This document shows positions 33,690-43,039 of a stretch of 64,000 nt of DNA, in pieces. Source of the DNA: Lyngbya aestuarii BL J (GTDB lineage: Bacteria; Cyanobacteriota; Cyanobacteriia; Cyanobacteriales; Microcoleaceae). Location of the stretch: NCBI RefSeq assembly GCF_000478195.2, contig NZ_AUZM01000024.1, forward strand, positions 1 through 64,000. The letters run 5' to 3'. How positions within the stretch are numbered: position 1 is the first letter of the stretch; every line of letters starts with the position of its first letter. The notes below the pieces were generated by a model that was not told where the DNA came from, did no database searches, and saw only the letters and a list, made by a program, of their open reading frames with translations. Made by a program: the position numbers and the translations under genes.

Positions 33690-34841
33690 TTATTCCTGTT
33701 CAAGCTGAGAAACTAAAGACTGAATGAATTCATCATCACTCAATTCATCGGTTTTATTTTCTTGGATGACTTTGATTAAAAATCCGATTAAGTTTTCCCA
33801 AACTGTTTGAGTATTAGAGTGGTTTTCACCTACAGTTTTTACCAACATCAACAAGGCTTGCTGATACAGGGGTTCGGCTTCGCTGTTGCGTCCTTGGGAC
33901 TTGTAAAGGTAGGCGAGGTTGTTCAGGCTGGATGCAACAGCGTTATGTTCATCTCCGAAACGGGTTTTTGCCATCTCCAAAGCTTTCTTCCGCCAAGGTT
34001 CAGCTTCTGAATATAATGTCTTACCTTGATAGAACCAAGCTAAACGAGTAAATGGTGTAAGTAAATCTTCATCAGACAACAACTCAGCAAAAGAGTTAGC
34101 AAACTCTTCAATATGTTTAATAGCGGGTTCTATCTGTTGGACTTGTTCGGTTGTGATCTGTAGACGAATTTGACCAACAATTGAAACCATTGTCGTAACA
34201 AAAGCTTGTTTTATTGCAGTTGTGTCTTCCCGTTTCTCTAATTTTTTGCGGAAAAACTCTCGCAGAAGTCGATGGAGATAATAGGTTTGCTGTTCGGTTT
34301 GTTGGAGAAGATTAAGTTCTACTAACTTGCATCTACCATCCTTAATATTTTCGAGATCAAATTCGTCTCCTTGCCAATCTTGATAAACCTTTTCAACTAA
34401 GTTCCAGGAAATTTCATCGGGAGAAAACAGAGACAACAAACAAGCTAACTGTTGAGTTTCTGGCTGTTGTTTCAACTGTTCCCAACTCAATTCAAATGCT
34501 GCTACATTGGGTTCTGTTATTGGTGATAAATCTGAATAGTTATCAAGTTCTTGGTTAATTTGTTGGGCGAGGGTTTGAACCTGCTGGCTAAATTCTGGAT
34601 CTTTACTCATCGCCGTTTCCAGAAATGCAGCAACGGGTTTAACGTCTGACTCTGACTCCGAACCCTGTTCAACTTGTTTGAGGGCGTTTTCTACCTGGGG
34701 TTGTCCTCGTACCTTCTGCCAAATCAGTTTACGCAAATCATTGAGTTTCTGTAATCCCCCTTCCGTCAGCTTATCGGTTGCTTTTTCAATGAACTTGTTG
34801 GATAGGAGGGTAATAATAGCAGCAGTAGTCAGAGGTTCCAT
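33690..34841 (-). CDS. STAND-like TPR protein lacking the NB-ARC core
   Basis: The 383-residue product has an N-terminus (MEPLTTAAIITLLSNKFIEK, up to about 105) like the leading helical domain of cyanobacterial NB-ARC-TPR proteins. It jumps directly to a winged-helix-like segment (AFELSWEQLKQQPETQQLAC, then LYYLHRLLREFF-like YYLHRLLREFFRKKL) and then TPR units (SSLNNLAYLYKSQGRNSEAE, LYQQALLM). A nucleotide-binding core of about 250 residues with Walker A and B is absent. Such proteins (STAND ATPases) sense phage or stress signals; without ATPase this is either a deletion derivative or an adaptor form. The frame is intact throughout. Confidence 0.65.
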   Translation of the reverse strand: MEPLTTAAIITLLSNKFIEKATDKLTEGGLQKLNDLRKLIWQKVRGQPQVENALKQVEQGSESESDVKPVAAFLETAMSKDPEFSQQVQTLAQQINQELDNYSDLSPITEPNVAAFELSWEQLKQQPETQQLACLLSLFSPDEISWNLVEKVYQDWQGDEFDLENIKDGRCKLVELNLLQQTEQQTYYLHRLLREFFRKKLEKREDTTAIKQAFVTTMVSIVGQIRLQITTEQVQQIEPAIKHIEEFANSFAELLSDEDLLTPFTRLAWFYQGKTLYSEAEPWRKKALEMAKTRFGDEHNAVASSLNNLAYLYKSQGRNSEAEPLYQQALLMLVKTVGENHSNTQTVWENLIGFLIKVIQENKTDELSDDEFIQSLVSQLEQE

Positions 34842-34882
34842 CGGTTGTTATATAAAAAGGTTGATAGATGGTTTTTATTATA

Positions 34883-34947
34883 GTAGGGTGGGTGAGAATC
34901 TGGGCGAAAATGCAGCGATAATAGTTAAAAAAACTCACCCACCCTAC
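34883..34947. repeat. REP palindrome left of the transposase gene
   Basis: GTAGGGTGGGTGAG (34883-34896) and CTCACCCACCCTAC (34934-34947) are perfect 14-base inverted arms around a 37-base loop. It ends 2 bases before the start codon of the RAYT gene. Same arms recur at 35498-35561 and 40323-40386. Confidence 0.88.
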
Positions 34948-34949
34948 CC

Positions 34950-35501
34950 ATGTCAAATTATCGCAGATTGCGCCAACCTGGAGGAACCTATTTTTTTACT
35001 CAAGTTACCTACAAAAGAATTCCTTGGCTTTGCAAAGAAAAAGCCCGATTGACGATCCGAAATGGGATTAATCATGTAATGAAATTATATCCTTTTACCT
35101 TGGATGCTATTGTTCTTTTGCCCGATCATATTCACTGTATTTGGACTCTGCCAGAAGGGGATGATAATTATTCAATTCGGTGGCGATTAATAAAAACTTA
35201 TGTTAGCAAGCGTTATGCAAGCTTCTTAAAGATTCCGTTTGAACTCACTGAATCTCGAATCAAAAAACAAGAAACTCACCTCTGGCAAAAGCGATTTTGG
35301 GAACATTTAATTAGAAACGAACAGGACTATGAAAATCACTGTAATTATATCCATTATAATCCCGTAAAACATGGTTGATGTCAGTCCCCCGCCGATTGGG
35401 AATTTTCGAGTTTTCATCGATTTGTTGCCCGGGGGATTTATCCAACCGATTGGAGTGCAAATACCACTCCTCAAATTCCCAACAATATTGGAAACGAGTA
35501 G
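34950..35501 (+). pseudogene. REP-associated tyrosine transposase (RAYT) with in-frame stop
   Basis: The protein from ATG 34950 matches the IS200-like TnpA_REP family. It has TYFFTQVTYKR near the start, the HUH nuclease motif in LPDHIHCIWTLPEGD, and the Tyr-containing helix ending CNYIHYNPVKHG. At 35376-35378 a TGA interrupts the frame, but the same frame continues with ADWEFSSFHRFVARG to a TAG at 35499-35501, which is the usual family C-terminus. A single base change (for example TTA to TGA) explains this. The catalytic residues lie before the stop, so the shortened 142-residue protein might still work. It is flanked by inverted REPs. Confidence 0.82.
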
Positions 35502-35561
35502 GGTGGATGAGTTATTTAAAGATTATTGTTGAATTGTTGCCCAAATTCTCACCCACCCTAC
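35498..35561. repeat. REP palindrome right of the transposase gene, inverted
   Basis: GTAGGGTGGATGAG (35498-35511) pairs with CTCACCCACCCTAC (35548-35561) with one mismatch. Its loop, read on the minus strand, resembles the loop of the left REP, so the two flank the transposase in opposite orientation. The transposase's full-length stop TAG lies in its first bases. Confidence 0.85.
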
Positions 35562-35573
35562 ATTTAATGTCCG

Positions 35574-37097
35574 TTAAACGATACGTCCTTCAGCAAAACC
35601 AAACTGAACATAATGTTGGGTCGCGGCATCTAAATCATTGCCAAAGAAAGCCTGCAAATCAGCATTATTATTGAGATAACTAACCGGATTAAAAGAAGTT
35701 GTTGAACGACCTTCTGCTGCACCAAAACGAACAAAATGTTCCGTTGCAAACTCAGGATTAAAACCAAATACCCCAATCAAATCCTGATTAGATGCCAAAT
35801 ATCTCACCTCATCAAATGTATCTACAGGTCGATTTTCATTAATCCCAAACTGTAAATAATGTTGATTCGCCGCAGCCAAATCAAACCCAAATACACCCGC
35901 TAAATCCAGATTAGATGCCAAATATTGAGCGGGGTCAAATACAAAATCCCCTGTTAACGGGTCTACAACCGCAAGACCTTGTAAATTTAAGTTAGCATCA
36001 TCACCAATCATTCCTACGTTTGTTGCAGTACCTGTTGCCAAATCAACGGTGTACAGCATAGAATTAGAAGCAGCAAAAGCGGTATTACTTCCATTCGGAG
36101 AAGAAGCAATATCAAATCCACCCAGAGTATCAAAATCAAGCCCTAATTCCCCCACTGTGACTAAAATGCCGTCGTTGGGTGGATTTTGCAAAACGAGGGT
36201 ATTCAGCAGCGTATCGATGTTATAAAGCTGTGTAGAAGTCGTCCCCGCAAAGGAATTGGTATAAGCAGAAGCGGTCACATTGGGATTAATACCCGCATTC
36301 ACATCACCGGGGGCAAATGCTAGAGTCCCATCAACGATAACCGCACCCGTATCCACATTTATCCGAAAATCTTGATCATTGTCTCCAACCAACCGCAAAC
36401 GGTCCGCGGCCGGGTTGAAGTCAAAACCAGAAATAGTACCGCCTTCAAAGGGTTGAGATAGGGTACTCGCCAAGGTAGCAACTCCATCAGAAGTTGTCAG
36501 AGAACGAATAATCGGCCCATTTTGACCTGCTACTCCATTATGAATGTGAATGGCGCTACGAGAATTCCCTTCTGCATCTGCGGCCGGGCCTACAGGAAAC
36601 AACGAGCTAGTCAGATTGTCAAAAGTTCCAGAAATAGTTAAACGATTGGTGGCATCATCGTAGTTGACATCAAAGGAACCTGTCGCTGGACTATCGGGAG
36701 GAACAACATTACCGACTTCTTGAGACTCTTGGATAGGAAGTCCCGTAACTGCAATGTTACCGCCTGTCGGAACGTTAATCTGTCCTCGGAGTTCACCCCC
36801 GTTGAAGTTTTGCGTGTGCAGGTTAACGTAAAGGTTATTATTCCGCAAGAGTGCTTCTTCTTCGTCGGTGAGGGTAAAGGTGCCTGTAAACGTACCATCA
36901 TCAAAACTGCTAGGGTCAATGGTGTAAAGATTGTTAGCGGTTGTCAAACCGTAGAGTAAACCGTTGGCGGGTCGGGTATCAACACCCAGTAATGTCCCCT
37001 CAATTCCTGTAACAGCTATTGGTGTTGTCTGTCCAGGGTTACTAGAGTCAAAGGACACTAGCCTGTTATCATCCGTTAAAGCAACTAAAACTGTCAT
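35574..37097 (-). CDS. Secreted-type protein: DUF4394 with rearranged CHRD, C-terminal repeats
   Basis: The 507-residue product begins like a DUF4394 beta-propeller (VALTDDNRLVSFD, residues 1-64). At about 65-108 it switches to the second half of a CHRD domain (FTGTFTLTDEE, NLYVNLHTQNFNGGELRGQI). At 119-203 the first half of CHRD follows (LPIQESQEVGNVVPPDSPAT, AIHIHNGVAGQNGPIIRSL). At 204 the DUF4394 domain resumes (TISGFDFNPAADRLRLVGDN). The CHRD halves are thus in swapped order inside DUF4394. The C-terminus has three repeats of about 45 residues with YLASNxDL and HYxxFGxxEGR, common in cyanobacterial secreted proteins. No signal peptide is seen, which fits type I secretion. Function unknown. 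Confidence 0.7.
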   Translation of the reverse strand: MTVLVALTDDNRLVSFDSSNPGQTTPIAVTGIEGTLLGVDTRPANGLLYGLTTANNLYTIDPSSFDDGTFTGTFTLTDEEEALLRNNNLYVNLHTQNFNGGELRGQINVPTGGNIAVTGLPIQESQEVGNVVPPDSPATGSFDVNYDDATNRLTISGTFDNLTSSLFPVGPAADAEGNSRSAIHIHNGVAGQNGPIIRSLTTSDGVATLASTLSQPFEGGTISGFDFNPAADRLRLVGDNDQDFRINVDTGAVIVDGTLAFAPGDVNAGINPNVTASAYTNSFAGTTSTQLYNIDTLLNTLVLQNPPNDGILVTVGELGLDFDTLGGFDIASSPNGSNTAFAASNSMLYTVDLATGTATNVGMIGDDANLNLQGLAVVDPLTGDFVFDPAQYLASNLDLAGVFGFDLAAANQHYLQFGINENRPVDTFDEVRYLASNQDLIGVFGFNPEFATEHFVRFGAAEGRSTTSFNPVSYLNNNADLQAFFGNDLDAATQHYVQFGFAEGRIV

Positions 37098-37482
37098 TGT
37101 TATCCTCTATCTAAAATTTTCATAAATGGTCAAGTTTCAAAGCACCACATTTTTAGGCTTGAGGATTTATACTCACGACTATCCTCTACACATCACCCAA
37201 ATATTGTTTGAAATAAATGTTCCCAGACGTTTAATTTTGTCGTTGAGACTCAAGTCATAACCCACACAAAAATAGCTCAAAAGCTGATAAAGGCTCGTGA
37301 ACAAAGGCTTTGCGTCTCGGGACAATGATTGGTTTTTCTAAGTCTTGTATAGTTTAACTTCTTTTTTCATTTTGGGTAAAGGAAATTGTTCAAAAATGGG
37401 AAAAATGATCGAGGGCGACTGTAAAATAGACGGAAAAATGCCTTTCAGGAGTCAATCAATACGACTCAAACTCAAATCATTA

Positions 37483-37734
37483 ATGATTTTACCGGGAAAT
37501 AAGCTCATTATCGGTGATATTAGTTGCCAAGACTTTGAGCAAATTTTAGGAGATTTGGGCGAACATCGTGTCTCCAAACTTGCCTATCATTCTGGGATTT
37601 TAGAAATTAGGGTTATTTTACCCGAACATGAGAAAGCCAAGGTTTTTATTAGTAATTTTGTTTAAATTATTTTAGAATAACTTGATATTGAGTTTTGTCC
37701 GCTCGGTTCAACACCGTTTAAAATCAAGCAATAA
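37483..37734 (+). pseudogene. Decayed Uma2 family endonuclease
   Basis: The frame from ATG 37483 encodes the N-terminus of an Uma2 (DUF820) nuclease: LPGNKLIIGDISCQDFEQIL, LGDLGEHRVSKLAYHSG and LPEHEKAKV. It hits a TAA at 37663-37665, but the same frame continues past two stops with LDIEFCPLGSTPF, the next conserved Uma2 segment, until TAA at 37732-37734. The catalytic C-terminal part is absent. It is clearly a dead copy; intact Uma2 relatives exist, such as the gene at 59088. Confidence 0.8.
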
Positions 37735-37783
37735 TTCAGCGTTTTGGGCTGGGGTAAGAGAACAAATTCAAGTCTTTAAGTCC

Positions 37784-37817
37784 TAAAAAAAATCCCCCTG
37801 TTTATAGGAGGGGGATT
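37784..37817 (-). terminator. Intrinsic terminator of ndhD
   Basis: AATCCCCCT (37791-37799) pairs with AGGGGGATT (37809-37817) around a 9-base loop. On the minus strand it is followed by a run of eight T (complement of 37785-37792). It lies 17 bases beyond the ndhD stop, so it ends that transcript. Confidence 0.85.
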
Positions 37818-37833
37818 CTACAGAATATTCAGA

Positions 37834-39426
37834 CTATTTCTGAGGAATATTCGGTGCTGTGAATGACAACAACTCTTGACTTTGTTGGGCAATCGGAGGA
37901 TTATCTCCTAAAGTTGGCACCGACTGACGAATCAAAGCCGTTAATTGAGTTGTGGTTGAATCATAGATTTGCGTGACAATCTTCGGATACAACCCAATCC
38001 CAATAATGGGTATCAACAAACAAGTAATGACAAACACTTCGCGAGGTTCGGCATCGACCAATTTTTCGTGAGATGTTAACGCTTTGTTTTCAGGGCCATA
38101 GAGGAGTTCTCGCAACATTGAAAGTAGATAAATTGGCGTTAAAATCACCCCAACCGCAGCTAAGAACACGACTAATACTTTAAAAGTCGGGCTATAAGCA
38201 TCACTGGTTGAAATCCCAATAAAGATCATTACTTCCGCCACAAATCCACTCATTCCCGGTAACGCCAACGACGCCATCGAACAAGTCGTCCACATCGCGA
38301 AGACTTTCTTCATCTTCGACCCAACACCGCCCATTTCATCTAACATCAATGTATGGGTACGGTCATAAGTACAACCGACGAGAAAGAATAAACTCGCCCC
38401 AATTAACCCATGAGAAATCATTTGCAGCATCGCACCACTTAACCCAATTTCGGTAAAGGATGCCATTCCAATTAAAACAAATCCCATGTGAGAAATTGAA
38501 GAATAGGCAATCTTCCGCTTGAGGTTTCGTTGGGCAAAAGAAGTTAAGGCGGCGTAGATAATATTAACAACCCCCAAAATAATTAAAATCGGGGCAAAAG
38601 TCGCGTGAGCATCCGGTAACATTCCCACGTTCATTCGCAGCAACGCATAACCGCCCATTTTCAGCAAAATACCCGCCAGTAACATATGCGCCGGGGCTGT
38701 CGCCTCTCCGTGGGCATCGGGTAGCCAAGTGTGAAGGGGAAAAATCGGCAGTTTCACGCCGTAAGCAATCAGAAAACCACCATACAATAAGAGTTCTAGT
38801 TTAATCGGAAAATCCTTCGCTGCGATCGCCGACATATCAAACGTCACTGTATCGCCGTAGAAGGCCATCGTTAAAGCACCAACCAAGATAAACAGCGAAC
38901 CGCCTGCGGTATACAAAATAAACTTTGTCGCGGCGTACTGGCGCTTTTTACCGCCCCAAATGGCTAAAATCATGTAAACCGGAACCAGTTCTAGTTCCCA
39001 AGCCAGGAAGAACAGCAACATATCCTGAACTGCAAATACGGCAATTTGGCCACCGTACATCGCTAACATCAGGAAATAAAACAGCTTGGGTTTGAAAGTG
39101 ACAGGCCAAGCTGCTAATATCGCTAGGGTGGTAATAAACCCGGTTAGCAGAATCAGAGGCATTGCCAAACCATCCGCCCCCACAGACCAGTTTAAATCCA
39201 GTTGCGGTATCCAGGCGTAGCTTTCAAATAGTTGTAAGCCGGGTTTGTTGAAGTCGTACTGGGTACAGAAAGCGTAGACAATAATAGCAAAGTCTATCAG
39301 CCCAATGACCAAAGCATACCAGCGTACTGTGCGACCGTCTTTGTCGGGAATAAACGGCAGCAACAACGCGGCGACAATGGGAAATAGAATTGTGGTGGTT
39401 AACCAGGGAAAATGTTCGAGATTCAT
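37834..39426 (-). CDS. ndhD: NAD(P)H-quinone oxidoreductase subunit 4 (NdhD)
   Basis: NdhD is a proton-pumping subunit of the thylakoid NDH-1 complex, used in respiration and cyclic electron flow. The 530-residue protein has about 14 membrane helices and family motifs such as [40 protein letters not shown] and [12 protein letters not shown]. The sequence looks like the NdhD1 type found in NDH-1L. It is normally next to ndhF1; here a GIY-YIG gene and a REP palindrome separate the two. A strong terminator follows. Confidence 0.95.
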   Translation of the reverse strand: MNLEHFPWLTTTILFPIVAALLLPFIPDKDGRTVRWYALVIGLIDFAIIVYAFCTQYDFNKPGLQLFESYAWIPQLDLNWSVGADGLAMPLILLTGFITTLAILAAWPVTFKPKLFYFLMLAMYGGQIAVFAVQDMLLFFLAWELELVPVYMILAIWGGKKRQYAATKFILYTAGGSLFILVGALTMAFYGDTVTFDMSAIAAKDFPIKLELLLYGGFLIAYGVKLPIFPLHTWLPDAHGEATAPAHMLLAGILLKMGGYALLRMNVGMLPDAHATFAPILIILGVVNIIYAALTSFAQRNLKRKIAYSSISHMGFVLIGMASFTEIGLSGAMLQMISHGLIGASLFFLVGCTYDRTHTLMLDEMGGVGSKMKKVFAMWTTCSMASLALPGMSGFVAEVMIFIGISTSDAYSPTFKVLVVFLAAVGVILTPIYLLSMLRELLYGPENKALTSHEKLVDAEPREVFVITCLLIPIIGIGLYPKIVTQIYDSTTTQLTALIRQSVPTLGDNPPIAQQSQELLSFTAPNIPQK

Positions 39427-39510
39427 TTCTAGTGATAGAATCAGTGCTTAGTTATTATAGATCCGCAAAATTTGAGTAATACCGCCTATACTTTACCTTT
39501 TCTTCAGACT

Positions 39511-40293
39511 TTAAACCGATTTTGTCCAAAGTCGAGGGATGGGATCTTGTTTGAATACTGATACTCCAGGATGCTGTTTTTCAATAAACGGCCATAACTG
39601 CACAATTTCTGTAAATTCTGGATCTTTTAGACACAACATTTCAACTCCCAATAACTTCTGGATTTTAGTTCTTTCTAATACAAATACTAATCCATCGAAA
39701 GGTGCAACATCTATGGTGATACCATTGCAACGTGTTTCCCAAAAATTAAATTTAGAGCGAGTGTCATATTTTTTCCACCTTAAGCAAGTTGCTCTATTAT
39801 CCGATTTGAAAATACTGCTAACTGTTCCTGACAACCCTCGACGACCTAAAACTGGATACTTGAGATAAACTGTTGGCTGAGAAGAATTGTCAGGTGAAGC
39901 TATTCCTAAGATGATTACATTGAGTTTAGACAGTTTGATGAGAGTTTTCTGTAAAGCGATTTCTGATGGGATAATTTTTTTCGCTGGGACAGGTGTTTTA
40001 TTGAGTAGAGGTTGGTACAACTCTATGAAATAACGTTCCGTTTGATCCAGTAACTCTTTATTGTTTTCGCAAACTAACCAAGCTATTTTAATATTACTTT
40101 TTCGGTTCAGTTTTTTGAGTTGTTCAAACCGATGATGATCTTTCCATCTCGCACACAAGTTCCTTGCTTTTCCCACATACAAAACTCGATTTTCGCAGTC
40201 TAATAGGAAGTAAATAGCCGAACAATGTGGAAGTTGATCTTTGTTTAAAAGAGAGAGAGAAGGGAGAGAAGATAGATTAATTTCAGGATACAT
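39511..40293 (-). CDS. GIY-YIG nuclease family protein between ndhF and ndhD
   Basis: The 260-residue product carries a GIY-YIG domain at about 25-100: AIYFLLDCENRVLYVGKARN with the catalytic pattern (Tyr, Gly-Lys-Ala, Arg at LCARWKDHH) and a Glu in DQTERYFIELYQPLLN. The C-terminal 150 residues are unique and Trp/Lys-rich. GIY-YIG nucleases cut DNA and include homing and repair enzymes; this one resembles the stand-alone cyanobacterial group. It is inserted into the ndhF-ndhD pair on the same strand, with a REP palindrome just upstream. Its direction suggests it is read through from ndhF. Confidence 0.85.
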   Translation of the reverse strand: MYPEINLSSLPSLSLLNKDQLPHCSAIYFLLDCENRVLYVGKARNLCARWKDHHRFEQLKKLNRKSNIKIAWLVCENNKELLDQTERYFIELYQPLLNKTPVPAKKIIPSEIALQKTLIKLSKLNVIILGIASPDNSSQPTVYLKYPVLGRRGLSGTVSSIFKSDNRATCLRWKKYDTRSKFNFWETRCNGITIDVAPFDGLVFVLERTKIQKLLGVEMLCLKDPEFTEIVQLWPFIEKQHPGVSVFKQDPIPRLWTKSV

Positions 40294-40322
40294 TGTGAAC
40301 TTGTAAGAAGGAATGAAATCCG

Positions 40323-40386
40323 GTAGGGTGGGTGAGAATCAGGGCAAAAATTTAACGATAAAAGTTAAAAACCTCACCCACCCTAC
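40323..40386. repeat. Third REP palindrome, between ndhF and the GIY-YIG gene
   Basis: GTAGGGTGGGTGAG (40323-40336) and CTCACCCACCCTAC (40373-40386) match the REP arms around the transposase at 34950 exactly. The loop also resembles the left REP's loop (shared AATC, GGGC, ACGATAA-like and AGTTAAAAA blocks). It is a non-autonomous copy of the same 64-bp family. Confidence 0.88.
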
Positions 40387-40401
40387 TTTGAAGTTGTTAG
40401 C

Positions 40402-42480
40402 CTAACTCACTCCTGAGAACACCACAAATCCCAATACCGCCCCAAACACAATTAAGGCATAAAATTGGGCGCGACCACTCTCAAAATATTTCAACCCTTC
40501 ACCGGATAAAAGCGTCATTAAACCCGTAAGGTTAACAGCACCATCAACCACACGGAAATCAACTTCCATCACCTGACGGGCGAGACGACGTAGACCTTGC
40601 ACAAACAAGAAATCATTCAAGTTGTCAAGATACCATTTATTGAGAGAAAACAGATACAATGGCTTGATTTTCTCAGCGATCGCAGCGGGATCAATTTTAT
40701 GGCTAAGATACATCAAAGAAGCGAGTGTAATCCCAATTAAAGCAATACCCACCGAATTTCCCGCCATAATCAGAAATTCAGTTAAATCAAATTCTGCCGC
40801 TTTTTCGAGAATTTGGGCTTCGGTTTCACTGGGGGCGTGAATAAACTCCTCAAAATAGTTGGCAAAAGGAGTCCCCAACAACCCAATTAACATCGACGGT
40901 ATCGCCAGCGTCATCAACGGAATCGTCATCGCCCAGGGCGACTCGTGGGGGGAATCACTATGATGACCGTGACCGTGATCCTCGTGGCCATGTTCCTCGG
41001 TTTCGGCTACCAACTCTTGAGGATTCATCGCACCAGGGCCAAAAGCGTAATTGGGGCCGTTGGCTTCGGCTAACAGTTGTTGTTTGATGGTGGCGTCATT
41101 GCCTCGGAAACCGCCTTCAAAGGTGCTGAAGTACATCCGGAACATATAAAACGCCGTCATCCCCGCAGTTAACCAACCAACAAGCCACAACGCCGGATTT
41201 GCCTCAAACGCATTTCCTAAGATTTCGTCTTTGGACCAAAATCCTGCAAAGGGTGGAATTCCACAAATTGCCAGGGTACCAATTAAAAAACAAGCGGACG
41301 TAATCGGCATATATTTCCGCAGTCCACCCATTAACCGCATATCCTGGGCTAAAACGGGGTCATGTCCGACGACGACTTCCATGCCGTGAATAACCGAACC
41401 CGAACACAGGAACAACATCGCTTTAAAATAAGCGTGAGTCATCAGGTGGAACATTCCAGCGCTGTAGGCACCGACGCCCATCGCCATTACCATATAACCG
41501 AGTTGGGAAATGGTGGAATAGGCAAGACCTTTTTTGATGTCGTTTTGGGTTAAAGCAATCGTAGCACCCAGAAACGCCGTAAAACAGCCCGTCCAGGCGA
41601 TCACATTCATTACAATGGGCAAACCTTCAAACACCGGATACATCCGGGCGATCAGGAATACCCCCGCCGCAACCATGGTCGCCGCGTGAATTAAAGCCGA
41701 AATCGGCGTCGGGCCTTCCATGGCGTCGGGTAGCCAGACGTGTAGGGGGAATTGGGCGGATTTGGCAACCGGGCCTAAAAACACCAAAATTGCAAATAGA
41801 CTGGCTAAGGCAACGCTCAAACCGCCGGTTTCGACGAGGGTTTCTAGGCGTTCACCCATCAACTCAAAATCAAAGGTGTTGGTTGCCCAAAATAACCCTA
41901 ACATCCCCAGTAACAAGCCAAAGTCACCGACCCGGTTGGTTACAAAGGCTTTTTGGCAAGCATCTGCTGCGGGTTTGCGATCGTACCAAAATCCGATCAG
42001 CAGGTAGGAACACATCCCCACCAGTTCCCAGAAAATGTAAACTTGTACCAAGTTCGGGCAGATGACGAGGCCTAGCATTGAGGAGCTAAATAGGCTCAAG
42101 TACGCATAAAAACGCACATATCCCGGATCGTGAGCCATGTAACCATCGGTGTAGACCATCACCAAAAAGGCTACAGTGGTCACAATCGCTAACATGACCG
42201 AGGCGAGATGGTCAATGGTGTAACCCATACGCAGGGTAAAATCTCCTGCGGCTGCCCATTCGATCATGTGGGTATAGGGTTCGTGGCCGTTGATTTGACT
42301 CCAGAGTATGGCAAAGGACAGCACCATTGCGCCTCCGAGTAGGGAGACGATGAACACTGCGCTTGCTTTTCTGAGGCTGTTGGTGGCTCGACTAAATGAA
42401 ATCAAGCCGATTCCAACAAACATCGCCCCGAGTAAGGGCAATACTGGAATCAACCAGGCGTATTGATAAAGCAGTTCCAT
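40402..42480 (-). CDS. ndhF: NAD(P)H-quinone oxidoreductase subunit 5 (NdhF)
   Basis: NdhF is the distal proton-pumping subunit of NDH-1. The 692-residue protein has about 16 membrane helices, the motifs WELVGMCSYLLIGFWYDR, KSAQFPLHVWLPDAMEGPTP and ISQLGYMVMAMGVGAY, and a His-rich loop (EEHGHEDHGHGHHSDSPHE) at about 500. This and the length fit NdhF1 of NDH-1L. The start ATG 42480 follows a 390-base region divergent from the small gene at 42869. RbcR-type regulators often control ndhF, and two lie 2 kb away. Confidence 0.95.
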   Translation of the reverse strand: MELLYQYAWLIPVLPLLGAMFVGIGLISFSRATNSLRKASAVFIVSLLGGAMVLSFAILWSQINGHEPYTHMIEWAAAGDFTLRMGYTIDHLASVMLAIVTTVAFLVMVYTDGYMAHDPGYVRFYAYLSLFSSSMLGLVICPNLVQVYIFWELVGMCSYLLIGFWYDRKPAADACQKAFVTNRVGDFGLLLGMLGLFWATNTFDFELMGERLETLVETGGLSVALASLFAILVFLGPVAKSAQFPLHVWLPDAMEGPTPISALIHAATMVAAGVFLIARMYPVFEGLPIVMNVIAWTGCFTAFLGATIALTQNDIKKGLAYSTISQLGYMVMAMGVGAYSAGMFHLMTHAYFKAMLFLCSGSVIHGMEVVVGHDPVLAQDMRLMGGLRKYMPITSACFLIGTLAICGIPPFAGFWSKDEILGNAFEANPALWLVGWLTAGMTAFYMFRMYFSTFEGGFRGNDATIKQQLLAEANGPNYAFGPGAMNPQELVAETEEHGHEDHGHGHHSDSPHESPWAMTIPLMTLAIPSMLIGLLGTPFANYFEEFIHAPSETEAQILEKAAEFDLTEFLIMAGNSVGIALIGITLASLMYLSHKIDPAAIAEKIKPLYLFSLNKWYLDNLNDFLFVQGLRRLARQVMEVDFRVVDGAVNLTGLMTLLSGEGLKYFESGRAQFYALIVFGAVLGFVVFSGVS

Positions 42481-42868
42481 AATATCTAGGGACTTAATCG
42501 TTCTTCACGAAGTTGTCAAAACTGTTGACAATTTTGACATAGACTTGGGGGTTTGAGGACAAATGATCAACCTTTTTACAGACTTTTTACAGACTGATCG
42601 CAACGATTGGGTCAATTTATCGGTGTTTTGAAGTCCCCGTCAACTTTGGCAGCCTCTATGCTACCTGACAATAGATCTGACCAATTTTTTAAGTAGAAAA
42701 GGATCTTCTGAGTATTCTGCTGCGATGAAATTTTCAGGAATTCTCAACCCCTCAATTTCTACAAAAATATAAGATTAGCTTGAGTCAAAAGTAGCAATTT
42801 CCTCAAGATTTTTCCGAAATTATCAATTTAATAAATAAATTTTTATTTAAACTAAAAAGGGGGGTCAG
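42481..42868. promoter_or_regulatory. Divergent promoter region of ndhF and the 42869 pair
   Basis: About 390 bases without a coding frame separate the divergent genes. An AT-rich near-palindrome of the form TTTAATAAATAAA with TTTATTTAAA lies at about 42,827-42,850, close to the plus-strand gene. LysR sites are often such TTA/TAA dyads, but no specific site can be assigned here. Confidence 0.35.
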
Positions 42869-43039
42869 ATGTCTGGACCTTTAAACAGTCCAGATGTAGA
42901 GAAAATCTTGAGGGTTGAATTACTACGGTTAAGCGATCGCGAACTTAAAAATCTGAACAGTGGTGAAAAGCACGTTTTTTCAAACTGTTGTAAGATCGGA
43001 GAATCTCAGAATAAAGTTAACCGGAGAAACCTTCAATGA
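42869..43039 (+). CDS. Small protein coupled to a DUF2805 gene (56 aa)
   Basis: ATG 42869 has a strong AAAGGGGGGTC ribosome binding site. The 56-residue product starts MSGPLNSPDVEKILRVELLR, has an N-terminal amphipathic helix, two adjacent Cys (about 40-41) and a basic tail. Its TGA overlaps the next start codon (ATGA at 43036-43039), so the two are translated together. A HIP1 octamer lies in it, which suggests it is not recently acquired. I do not recognise the family. Confidence 0.55.
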   Translation: MSGPLNSPDVEKILRVELLRLSDRELKNLNSGEKHVFSNCCKIGESQNKVNRRNLQ

